Shown here in pieces: positions 1 to 5,759 of a stretch of DNA of 7,561 nt. The stretch spans positions 1 through 7,561 of the forward strand of contig NZ_CAMIOH010000150.1 in assembly GCF_946221145.1 (NCBI RefSeq), written 5' to 3'. This DNA is from an uncultured Paracoccus sp. (GTDB lineage Bacteria > Pseudomonadota > Alphaproteobacteria > Rhodobacterales > Rhodobacteraceae). The notes beneath the pieces are model-generated. The model worked only from the letters and a program-made list of their open reading frames with translations. It ran no database searches and was not told the origin of the DNA. A program made the position numbers and the translations under genes. Position 1 is the first letter of the stretch. Every line of letters begins with the position of its first letter.

Positions 1-689
1 AGGCCCTGATCACCTGCGTGATCGAACGCGACGGCGCGATCCGCAATCCGCAGGGTATCAATATCGACGCGCTGCGCGGCCATATCCGCGCGACCGGAGG
101 GATCAAGGGCTTTACCGGCGGCGATTACAGCGAAAACGGCCTGGCGGGGCTTGAGGATGAGTGCGACATCCTGATTCCGGCGGCGGTGGAAAGCGTGATC
201 CATGCCGACAATGCCGACCGGATCAAGTGCAAGCTGATCATCGAGGCCGCGAACGGTCCGGTCACCGCCGATGCCGACACGATCCTGCGCCGCAAGGGCG
301 TGGTCATCATCCCCGACATGTATGCCAATGCCGGCGGCGTCACGGTCAGCTATTTCGAATGGGTCAAGAACCTGTCGCAGATCAGCCTGGGCCGGCTGGA
401 GCGCCGCCACGAGGAGGCGCGCGCCCGGATGCTGGTCGAGGAGCTGGAGCGCATTTCGGCCGATACGGGCACCAATTTCGAGCTGGCCAAGGGGTTCAAG
501 GAGGCCTTCCTGCATGGCGCGGACGAGCTGGATCTGGTGCGGTCCGGCCTGGACGACACCATGCGCGAGGCCTTCAAGAAGATGAAGGAGGTGTGGATGT
601 CGAACCCGCGGGTCGAGGACATGCGCACCGCAGGCTATGTCGTGGCGATCCGGCGGATCTCCAACGTCTATGGGTCGCTTGGGCTGTGA
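1..689 (+). CDS. gdhA: Glu/Leu/Phe/Val dehydrogenase, C-terminal part (5' end outside window)
   Basis: This is the last 228 residues of an amino-acid dehydrogenase, probably NAD(P)-dependent glutamate dehydrogenase, which interconverts glutamate and 2-oxoglutarate plus ammonium in the cytoplasm. The reading frame is open from base 3 to the TGA at 687-689. The GTG at base 18 is internal, because coding continues in frame upstream of it (ALITC before VIERDG). The visible part is the nucleotide-binding domain and C-terminal helices. CDILIPAAVESVIH and KLIIEAANGPVTADAD are the Rossmann-fold strands and the conserved cofactor-side EAANGP motif; VVIIPDMYANAGGVTVSYFE is the signature that closes the cleft. 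Family members are usually about 420-480 residues, so roughly half is missing. Substrate choice (Glu versus Leu/Phe/Val) is set largely by residues in the missing N-terminal domain, so the gdhA symbol is provisional. The gene converges on the Sua5-type gene. Confidence 0.9.
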   Translation, partial: ALITCVIERDGAIRNPQGINIDALRGHIRATGGIKGFTGGDYSENGLAGLEDECDILIPAAVESVIHADNADRIKCKLIIEAANGPVTADADTILRRKGVVIIPDMYANAGGVTVSYFEWVKNLSQISLGRLERRHEEARARMLVEELERISADTGTNFELAKGFKEAFLHGADELDLVRSGLDDTMREAFKKMKEVWMSNPRVEDMRTAGYVVAIRRISNVYGSLGL

Positions 690-695
690 AGGGGC

Positions 696-714
696 GGGGG
701 ATGTCGCGTCCCCC
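696..714 (+). terminator. GC-rich hairpin just after the dehydrogenase stop
   Basis: GGGGGA at 696-701 pairs perfectly with TCCCCC at 709-714 around a 7-base loop, starting 7 bases after the dehydrogenase stop. No T-run follows, so it is a weak intrinsic terminator by the E. coli rule. It may act together with the hairpins at 737-765 and 778-801. Confidence 0.4.
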
Positions 715-736
715 ATCTGCCTGACGGCGTTCGCCG

Positions 737-765
737 CTGAGCAAGGTCCACTGGACCTTGTTCGG
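737..765 (+). terminator. Long hairpin built on a 19-bp perfect palindrome
   Basis: Bases 742-760 (CAAGGTCCACTGGACCTTG) are a perfect inverted repeat of two 9-base arms around one central C. In + strand RNA the stem extends outward to 737/765 with pairs C-G, U·G, G-C, A-U and G·U. After a 2x2 mismatch it can pair again over 731-734 with 768-771. The two wobble pairs would become C/A mismatches in the opposite transcript, so the hairpin is stronger in the dehydrogenase mRNA. A transcription terminator between convergent genes is the likely role. A DNA-binding site or a dispersed palindromic repeat is the alternative. Confidence 0.45.
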
Positions 766-777
766 GCGCGGCTCACG

Positions 778-801
778 CCTTCGGGATATCGGGACCGAAG
801 G
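778..801. terminator. Inverted repeat before the end of the Sua5-type gene, possible bidirectional terminator
   Basis: CCTTCGG at 778-784 pairs perfectly with CCGAAGG at 795-801 across a 10-base loop that contains GATATC. It lies 9 bases beyond the stop of the leftward Sua5-type gene, where a terminator for that gene would be expected. There is no clear T-run on either strand. Confidence 0.4.
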
Positions 802-810
802 AAAGGGCCG

Positions 811-1758
811 TCATCCCCGGGGGGCGGCGGCGCGGCGCAGGCGGTCGTTGATCGCCGCGCCCAGCCCGTGATCGGGGATCGGCGCCACGGCGATGGGGCG
901 GCCCTGGCGGTCGGCGCGGCGCAGAGTGTCGAACAGGCGCGCGGCAGCCTGGGCCAGGTCTCCGCTTTCCGACAGGCTGAACGGGCCGGGGGCGGCGAAG
1001 GTGACATGGGTTTCGCCCGGCGCGGGGGTGGCGGCGTTCAGGCGCAGCGGGGCGTTCGGGGCGTAATGGCTGGTCAGTTGCCCTGGCGCATTGGGAGCCG
1101 TGGGATCGCCCTGGTGCCCGGCCAGCGGTGCCCCCAGCATCGCGGCTATGGATTCGGCCGGGATGCCGCCGGGGCGCAGCAGCACCGCGCGGCCATCGGC
1201 CCAGCCGATGATGGTGGATTCCAGGCCGACCGGGCAGGGACCCGCGTCCAGCACGGCTGCGATGCGTCCATCCAGGCCGCCGTCCGGGTCCAGCACATGA
1301 TCCGCGCGGGTCGGGCTGATCCGGCCCGAGGCATTCGCGGATGGTGCGGCCAGCGGGCCGGTCCGGCGCAGCAGCGCCTGGGCCACGGGATGGGCCGGGA
1401 CGCGGATCGCCACCGTGTCCAGCCCCGCCGTCACCAGGGATGCGATGCCGGCATCCGCGCGCAGCGGCAGAACCAGCGTCAGCGCGCCGGGCCAGAAGGC
1501 GGCGGCCAGGGCCTGCGCCTGGGGCGGGACATCGGCGACGGTCCGCGCCGACTCCTGATCCGGGACATGCACGATCAGCGGGTTGAAGCTGGGCCGTCCC
1601 TTGGCCTGATAGATCGCCGCCACCGCCTGGCCGTTGCGCGCATCGCCTGCCAGGCCATAGACTGTCTCGGTCGGGATCGCCACGACCTGGCCCGCCGCCA
1701 GCAATTCCGCCGCGCGCGCGATGCCTGTCGGGTCGGGCCGCAATCTTTCGGTCTGCAT
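811..1758 (-). CDS. sua5: L-threonylcarbamoyladenylate synthase (Sua5/YwlC/TsaC family)
   Basis: This cytoplasmic enzyme condenses L-threonine, bicarbonate and ATP into threonylcarbamoyl-AMP. TsaD and its partners then use that product to make t6A at position 37 of tRNAs that read ANN codons. The 315-residue protein has the two-domain Sua5 layout. An N-terminal YrdC-like catalytic domain (about 10-200) carries IPTETVYGLAGDA at 28-40, KGRP at 53-56, PSANASGRISPT at 139-150 and LESTIIG at 179-185. The linker SHYAPNAPL at 230-238 is the loop known to cover the active site in Sua5. A smaller C-terminal Rossmann-like domain ends in GLGAAINDRLRRAA (298-311). The short TsaC form lacks this second domain. 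It starts with ATG at 1758 and stops with TGA at 811. It is transcribed away from the acyl-CoA dehydrogenase and towards the dehydrogenase gene. Confidence 0.95.
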   Translation of the reverse strand: MQTERLRPDPTGIARAAELLAAGQVVAIPTETVYGLAGDARNGQAVAAIYQAKGRPSFNPLIVHVPDQESARTVADVPPQAQALAAAFWPGALTLVLPLRADAGIASLVTAGLDTVAIRVPAHPVAQALLRRTGPLAAPSANASGRISPTRADHVLDPDGGLDGRIAAVLDAGPCPVGLESTIIGWADGRAVLLRPGGIPAESIAAMLGAPLAGHQGDPTAPNAPGQLTSHYAPNAPLRLNAATPAPGETHVTFAAPGPFSLSESGDLAQAAARLFDTLRRADRQGRPIAVAPIPDHGLGAAINDRLRRAAAPRG

Positions 1759-1777
1759 TCGTGACGCCGGGTTTTGG

Positions 1778-1805
1778 TTGAGCCTTGGTCGCAGGTTCCT
1801 AAGAT
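1778..1805 (+). promoter_or_regulatory. Possible promoter for the acyl-CoA dehydrogenase operon
   Basis: TTGAGC (1778-1783) and TAAGAT (1800-1805) are spaced by 16 bases and lie 66 bases before the ATG. Each hexamer matches consensus at 4 of 6 positions. It is weaker than the opposite-strand candidate, and the two overlap in the same 113-bp spacer. Confidence 0.25.
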
Positions 1806-1821
1806 GGCCCGCGAGAGCAGT

Positions 1822-1850
1822 GTGATAATCGCGCCGACACCGATTGCCAA
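1822..1850 (-). promoter_or_regulatory. Candidate sigma-70-type promoter for the Sua5-type gene
   Basis: On the minus strand TTGGCA (1850-1845) is separated by exactly 17 bases from TATCAC (1827-1822). These match the TTGACA and TATAAT consensus at 5 and 4 of 6 positions. Transcription would begin near 1815 and leave a leader of about 57 bases. Assigned by eye only. Confidence 0.4.
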
Positions 1851-1871
1851 GGCGCCGAGGGAGGGGAACCG

Positions 1872-3569
1872 ATGAGCTATAAGGCGCCGGTCGCGCAGAT
1901 CGACTTCATCCTGAATCATGTGGTGCCGTTCGGCGCCCTGGCCGATACCGACCGCTTTGCCGAGGCAACGACCGAGACCGCTGCCGCGATCCTGGCCGAG
2001 GCCGGCAAGCTGGCGACGCATGTGCTTGCGCCGCTGAACCGCAATGGCGACGAAACGCCTGCCGTGCTGGAAAACGGCAAGGTCCGGTCATCGCCCGGTT
2101 ACGCCGACGGCTTCCGGGCGATTGCCGAAGGCGGCTGGATCGGGCTGTCGGCCGATCCCGACCATGGCGGGTCGGGCCTGCCCCAGGCGCTGAACATGGC
2201 CGTCTCCGAGATGATGGCGGGCGCCTGCCTGGCGCTGCAACTGAACCCGCTGCTGACCCAGGGCCAGATCGAGGCGCTGGAGCATCATGCCAGCGAGGAT
2301 CTGAAGGCGCTGTATCTGCCCAAGCTGATCTCTGGCGAATGGTCGGGCACCATGAACCTGACCGAACCGGGCGCGGGCAGCGACGTGGGCGCGCTGGTGA
2401 CCAAGGCCGAACCGCTGGGCGACGGCACCTATGCCGTGACGGGGCAGAAGATCTTCATCACCTGGGGCGACAGCGATGTGACCGAAAACACCTGCCATCT
2501 GGTGCTGGCCCGCCTGCCCGACGCGCCCAAGGGGACGCGGGGCATCAGCCTGTTCATGGTGCCCAAGCTGATCCCGGACGATGCGGGCAGGCCGGGCGTC
2601 GCCAACAGCCTGCATGTCGTCAGCCTCGAGGAAAAGCTGGGCATCCATGGCAGCCCGACCTGCGTCATGAGCTTTGACGGCGCCACCGGCTGGCTGGTCG
2701 GCGAGGAACACAAGGGCATGGCCGCGATGTTCACCATGATGAACGTCGCCCGGCTGGGCGTCGGGATGCAGGGCGTCGGCGTGGCCGAGGCGGCGTTGCA
2801 GCAGGCGGTGGCCTATGCCGTGGACCGCAACCAGATGGGGCCGATCATCCAGCATCCCGACGTACGCCGGATGCTGGCCACCGCGCGGGCCGAGGTGTTC
2901 GCCGCCCGTGCCATCGGCCTGGCCTGCGCGACCGCCATCGACCTGGACCGGGCGACGGGCGATCCGCTCCATTCGGCGCGCGCAGCCCTGCTCACGCCCA
3001 TCGCCAAGGCCTATGGCACCGATGTCGGCTGCCGCGTCGCGGATATGGGCGTCCAGGTCCATGGCGGCATGGGCTATGTCGAGGAGACCGGGGCTGCCCA
3101 ATATCTGCGCGATGTGCGCATCACGCCGATCTATGAAGGCACCAACGGCATCCAGGCGATGGACCTGGTCGGCCGCAAGCTGTCGGACAAGGGCGATGCC
3201 GCCCTGCGTCTGCTGGACGAAATCGCCGATGGTGCCAAAGCCGCGCAGGGCGATCACCCGCAAATGGCCAACCAGCTGTGGCAGGCCGAGGAAACGCTGC
3301 GCGAAGCGACCTATGCGCTGTTGGAGCGTGATCTGCCCGAACGCTTTGCCGGGGCAGTGCCCTATCTGACCGCCTTTGCGCGGGTTCTGGGCGGGCTTTA
3401 TCACCTGCGCGCGGTGCAGGCCGGGGGGGCGGATCACCTGGCGCTGGCCCGCGTCTTCATGGCCCGCGTGTTGCCGCGCCATGTCTCGGACCTGGCCGAG
3501 GCGCTGGCCGGGCTGGACGACCTGACCGGGATCAGCGACGCGGCGCTGTCCGGCGACTTTGCGGCGTGA
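1872..3569 (+). CDS. Acyl-CoA dehydrogenase, DmdC-like (with C-terminal extension domain)
   Basis: This FAD flavoenzyme oxidises an acyl-CoA to the trans-2-enoyl-CoA and passes electrons to ETF. The 565-residue protein begins with a short segment typical of this subfamily (SYKAPVAQIDFILNHVV, 2-18), followed by the all-helical N domain. The beta domain has TEPGAGSD at 164-171 and EEKLGIHGSPTC at 253-264. The C-terminal helical domain has VQVHGGMGYVEE at 394-405, and Glu422 in IYEGTNGIQ is the predicted catalytic base. The tail (about 440-565) matches the extra C-terminal domain of DmdC-type enzymes. Homologues often run about 580-600 residues. This one has a short loop around 317-324 (VDRNQMGP), where relatives often carry a longer glycine/lysine-rich stretch. 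The ATG at 1872 is preceded by GGAGG (1860-1864) at 7-base spacing. No dmdA, dmdB or dmdD is next to it, so use of methylmercaptopropionyl-CoA is unproven and another medium- or long-chain acyl-CoA is equally likely. Confidence 0.93.
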   Translation: MSYKAPVAQIDFILNHVVPFGALADTDRFAEATTETAAAILAEAGKLATHVLAPLNRNGDETPAVLENGKVRSSPGYADGFRAIAEGGWIGLSADPDHGGSGLPQALNMAVSEMMAGACLALQLNPLLTQGQIEALEHHASEDLKALYLPKLISGEWSGTMNLTEPGAGSDVGALVTKAEPLGDGTYAVTGQKIFITWGDSDVTENTCHLVLARLPDAPKGTRGISLFMVPKLIPDDAGRPGVANSLHVVSLEEKLGIHGSPTCVMSFDGATGWLVGEEHKGMAAMFTMMNVARLGVGMQGVGVAEAALQQAVAYAVDRNQMGPIIQHPDVRRMLATARAEVFAARAIGLACATAIDLDRATGDPLHSARAALLTPIAKAYGTDVGCRVADMGVQVHGGMGYVEETGAAQYLRDVRITPIYEGTNGIQAMDLVGRKLSDKGDAALRLLDEIADGAKAAQGDHPQMANQLWQAEETLREATYALLERDLPERFAGAVPYLTAFARVLGGLYHLRAVQAGGADHLALARVFMARVLPRHVSDLAEALAGLDDLTGISDAALSGDFAA

Positions 3570-4588
3570 TCGCCTATCCCTTCGACGGCCCGCCCCCGCC
3601 GGGGCAGGCGCTGACGGTCGCGCCGGGCGTGTTGTGGATGCGGCTGCCGCTGCCGATGGCGCTGGATCACGTCAATGTCTATGCGCTGGACGACGGTGAC
3701 GGCTGGACGCTGGTCGATACCGGCTTCGATACCGCCGCCGGCCGCGAGCTCTGGGATGCGCTGCGGGCCGGGCCGCTGGCCGGCAGGCCCATCCGGCGCG
3801 TGATCGGCACCCACCATCATCCTGACCATATCGGGCTGGCGGGTTGGTTCATGGCCCGCGACGAGGCGGAATTTTGGATCAGCCGCACCGCCTGGCTGAT
3901 GGCGCGGATGCTGATCCTGGACCGGCAGGATAGCGCCCCGCCCGAATCGCTGGCCTTCTGGCGCCGGGCCGGGATGCCCGCCGATCTGCTGGCCGCGCGG
4001 GCCGCTGAACGGCCGTTCAACTTTGCCGACGTGGTCCATCCGCTGCCGCTGGGATTCACGCGGCTGGAGGACGGCCAGCAGGTCAGCTTCGGCAACCGAC
4101 GCTGGCGCGTCGCGATGGGTCACGGCCACGCGCCCTACCACGCCACCTTCTGGTCGCTGGACGACGAACTGGTGATCGGCGGCGATCAGCTGCTGCCCTC
4201 GATCTCTCCCAACCTGGGGGTTTACCCGACCGAGCCGGATGCCGATCCGGTCGGCGAATGGCTGGACAGCTGCCGGCGGATGGCCGAACTGGCGCAGTCC
4301 CGGCATCTGGTTCTGCCGGGCCACAAGCTGCCCTTCACCGGCCTGCCCACACGGTTGCGGCAGTTGATCGACAACCACCACGCCGCGCTGGACCGCATGA
4401 CCGCCGCCCTGCGCGACGGGCCGCGCAGCGCCGTCGGCTGCTTCGACATCCTGTTCAAGCGGCGCATCGGCGCGGGGGAATTCGGCCTGGCCCTGGTCGA
4501 GGCGGTGGCACATGTGAACCACCTGCGCCGCCGGGGCGTGGTGGCGCAGGTCGGCACATGCGACGGCGCGGCGCTGTGGGGGGCGTGA
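3566..4588 (+). CDS. MBL-fold metallo-hydrolase, translationally coupled to the acyl-CoA dehydrogenase
   Basis: This 340-residue protein has a metallo-beta-lactamase fold, probably with two metal ions and a hydrolytic role. The fingerprint is complete: HxHxDH is His83-His84-His85-Pro86-Asp87-His88, followed by His188 in GHAPYH, Asp207 in VIGGDQLL and His253 in LPGHKLPF. DTGFDTAAGRELWDAL (51-66) is the usual strand-loop-helix before the metal motif. Residues after about 265 form a helical tail, probably a winged-helix-like C-terminal domain. The start is GTG at 3566, overlapping the upstream TGA in a GTGA junction, which implies translational coupling. The conserved N-terminal stretch (VAPGVLWMRLPLPMALDHVNVY) lies well inside this start and supports it. 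The family includes glyoxalase II-like thioesterases, so acyl-thioester hydrolysis next to an acyl-CoA dehydrogenase is plausible, but the substrate cannot be read from the sequence. Confidence 0.9.
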   Translation: MIAYPFDGPPPPGQALTVAPGVLWMRLPLPMALDHVNVYALDDGDGWTLVDTGFDTAAGRELWDALRAGPLAGRPIRRVIGTHHHPDHIGLAGWFMARDEAEFWISRTAWLMARMLILDRQDSAPPESLAFWRRAGMPADLLAARAAERPFNFADVVHPLPLGFTRLEDGQQVSFGNRRWRVAMGHGHAPYHATFWSLDDELVIGGDQLLPSISPNLGVYPTEPDADPVGEWLDSCRRMAELAQSRHLVLPGHKLPFTGLPTRLRQLIDNHHAALDRMTAALRDGPRSAVGCFDILFKRRIGAGEFGLALVEAVAHVNHLRRRGVVAQVGTCDGAALWGA

Positions 4589-4613
4589 CAGGGCAGGCAG
4601 TTTCCGCTATCGC
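4585..4613 (+). promoter_or_regulatory. Candidate promoter for ctaH, overlapping the upstream stop codon
   Basis: GTGACA (4585-4590) and TATCGC (4608-4613) are spaced by 17 bases. The -35 matches TTGACA at 5 of 6 positions. The -10 is poorer (TAT plus mismatches), as is common in alphaproteobacteria. The -35 includes the hydrolase TGA stop (4586-4588). Transcription would start near 4620 and give a leader of about 20 bases holding only the Shine-Dalgarno. It would make ctaH independent of the fatty-acid genes. Confidence 0.4.
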
Positions 4614-4628
4614 AGGGACGAACCGGAC

Positions 4629-4635
4629 AGGAGGG
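4629..4635 (+). promoter_or_regulatory. Strong Shine-Dalgarno for ctaH
   Basis: AGGAGGG ends 5 bases before the ATG at 4641. It is the best ribosome-binding site in the window and fixes the start of a gene too short for most ORF cut-offs. Confidence 0.7.
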
Positions 4636-4640
4636 CAGGC

Positions 4641-4796
4641 ATGGCCACGCATCATCACGACGTCGTCGAACACAAGGTCGGCACCATGGACATCACCGAA
4701 CAGCAGCGGACCTTCGCGGGCTTCCTGAAATTCGCCACCTGGGTCGGAATCCTGTCGATCCTGGTGCTGATCTTCATGGCCCTGGTCAACAGCTGA
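4641..4796 (+). CDS. ctaH: aa3-type cytochrome c oxidase subunit IV (51 aa)
   Basis: This small inner-membrane subunit belongs to the aa3 cytochrome c oxidase, the terminal oxidase that reduces O2 to water. The reading frame gives 51 residues: a polar, His-rich N-terminus (MATHHHDVVEHKVGTMD), then ITEQQRTFAGFLKFATW, then one transmembrane helix at about 32-49 (VGILSILVLIFMAL). This matches the layout and much of the wording of Paracoccus denitrificans subunit IV as I remember it: His-rich start, MDI..QQ.TFAGF, W then an SIL helix, ending in NS. In that organism the subunit is present in the crystal structure, but its deletion is reported to have little effect. The catalytic subunit genes are not in this window, as expected, since ctaH lies apart from them in Paracoccus. 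AGGAGGG is placed ideally upstream. The lipoprotein gene follows after 19 bases and probably shares the transcript. Confidence 0.92.
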   Translation: MATHHHDVVEHKVGTMDITEQQRTFAGFLKFATWVGILSILVLIFMALVNS

Positions 4797-4815
4797 TCGG
4801 GCGGGCGGGGATTTC

Positions 4816-5439
4816 ATGAAAAGACGCGTTTTTCTGGGGGCGGCACTGCCCGTCGCCCTGGCGGCCTGCGGTGCCCAGAAAGTCTGGGATTCGGACGAGG
4901 CCGTGCGCGCGGCGCGCTTTGTCTCGGACCAGCCGCCCTCGATCACGCTGCTGACGGTGATCGGCATTCCGCGTGGCGAAGGCGGGCATTCCGGGCTGAT
5001 GATCAACGGCAGCCAGCGGGTGATCTATGACCCTGCAGGCAGCTGGGAACATCCGCGCATCCCGGAACGCAACGATGTGCTGTATGGGATCACCGACAAC
5101 TTCAAGAACTTCTATCTCGATTATCACGCCCGCAGCACCTATTGGGTGGCCGAGGATACCGTGTTCGTCAGCCGCGAAGTCGCCGATGCCGCGATTCGTT
5201 CGGTCGAGGCACAGGGCGCCTCGCCCAAAAGCTATTGCGCGGTCAATACCGGCAAGGCGCTGCGCCGCGTGCCGGGGTTCGAGGCCGCGCCGACCGGGTT
5301 CAGCCCGCTGAAGCTGCGCAACTGGTTCCTGACGCTGCCCAACGTCCAGTCCAAGCGGCACATGGACGGCGACCCGGCCAACAACCACGACGTGCTGTTG
5401 CGCCAGAAGGACGGGACGGTCACCGGCTATAACATGTAA
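4816..5439 (+). CDS. Tat-type lipoprotein of unknown function, possible permuted NlpC/P60 (papain-like) fold
   Basis: The 207-residue protein is predicted to be exported and lipid-anchored. Its N-terminus reads KRRVFLG, close to the twin-arginine consensus, then a short hydrophobic stretch and the lipobox LAAC with Cys18 as the lipidated residue. I do not recognise a named family. Two segments suggest a circularly permuted papain-like fold: GGHSGLMING (56-65) puts His58 at the start of a beta strand, and KSYCAVNTGKALRRV (138-152) puts Cys141 at the start of a helix. In permuted NlpC/P60 and LRAT-like proteins the His precedes the Cys in the same way. SQRVIYDPAGSW (66-77) suits the strand pair after the His. 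If so, it could be a cell-wall amidase, peptidase or acyltransferase. It lies 19 bases after ctaH with a G-rich, weak ribosome site (GGGGA at 4807-4811). Its last 13 bases overlap the end of the convergent azlD. Confidence 0.85.
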   Translation: MKRRVFLGAALPVALAACGAQKVWDSDEAVRAARFVSDQPPSITLLTVIGIPRGEGGHSGLMINGSQRVIYDPAGSWEHPRIPERNDVLYGITDNFKNFYLDYHARSTYWVAEDTVFVSREVADAAIRSVEAQGASPKSYCAVNTGKALRRVPGFEAAPTGFSPLKLRNWFLTLPNVQSKRHMDGDPANNHDVLLRQKDGTVTGYNM

Positions 5440-5759
5440 AGCAGGCCGAACAGCGTGATGGCGCCCGCCAGGATCGCCAGGATCATGTTCTTCGTCCACA
5501 GGCCGACCGCCACCGTGACCGTGGCGGCGGCCATCCGCGCTGGATCCATCTGCCCCCCGGTCGCGGCAGGCCAGACCACCAGCGGCGCGACCAGGGCAGG
5601 CAGCACCGCCACGGGCGTATAGCGCAGCATCCGCAGCACCCATTCCGGCAGATCGCGGCTGCCAAGCGCGCCCAGAAAGGACCAGCGGATCAGGAAGGTG
5701 CCGATGCCCAGCACCACGATCACGAACCAGATGGTCAGGTCGGATGTGCCGTTGCTCAT
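5427..5759 (-). CDS. azlD: AzlD family branched-chain amino acid transport subunit
   Basis: This is the small membrane subunit of an AzlCD-type (LIV-E family) exporter of branched-chain amino acids and analogues. It has 110 residues, typical for AzlD, and about four hydrophobic segments: roughly 8-29, 45-63, 78-92 and 94-110. Family-like motifs are GIGTFLIRWSFL (18-29), LRYTPVAVLPALVAP (45-59) and TKNMILAILAG (89-99). I chose ATG at 5759 over the in-frame start 24 bases upstream because it makes an ATGA overlap with the azlC stop, the usual coupled arrangement, and the eight extra residues would lie inside azlC. The gene ends with TAG at 5427. Its end overlaps that of the rightward lipoprotein gene by 13 bases, leaving no room for a terminator between the two. 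Confidence 0.9.
   Translation of the reverse strand: MSNGTSDLTIWFVIVVLGIGTFLIRWSFLGALGSRDLPEWVLRMLRYTPVAVLPALVAPLVVWPAATGGQMDPARMAAATVTVAVGLWTKNMILAILAGAITLFGLLYML

Noticed and set aside
725..736. Small hairpin CGGCG-TT-CGCCG as a separate terminator
   Set aside because: A two-base loop is too tight as drawn, and its right arm is used by the larger 737-765 structure and its outer extension.
637..1764. A 375-codon + strand frame opposite the Sua5-type gene
   Set aside because: The Arg/Gly/Gln-rich product has no recognisable fold, and the minus strand holds every Sua5 motif over the same bases.
2088..3482. A 464-codon open frame on the minus strand opposite the acyl-CoA dehydrogenase
   Set aside because: It is a shadow frame from high third-position GC. 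The product is rich in His/Gln/Arg/Gly with no motif, while the + strand carries a full acyl-CoA dehydrogenase.
1872..3569. Calling this gene dmdC and the locus a DMSP demethylation cluster
   Set aside because: The protein is DmdC-like, but no dmdA, dmdB or dmdD gene is in the window, and related dehydrogenases act on ordinary acyl-CoAs.
3434..4522. A 362-codon minus strand frame opposite the MBL hydrolase
   Set aside because: Low-complexity composition and no motifs. The + strand frame has all metal ligands.
4786..5643. A 285-codon minus strand frame across the lipoprotein and azlD
   Set aside because: It overlaps two well-supported genes and shows no family features.
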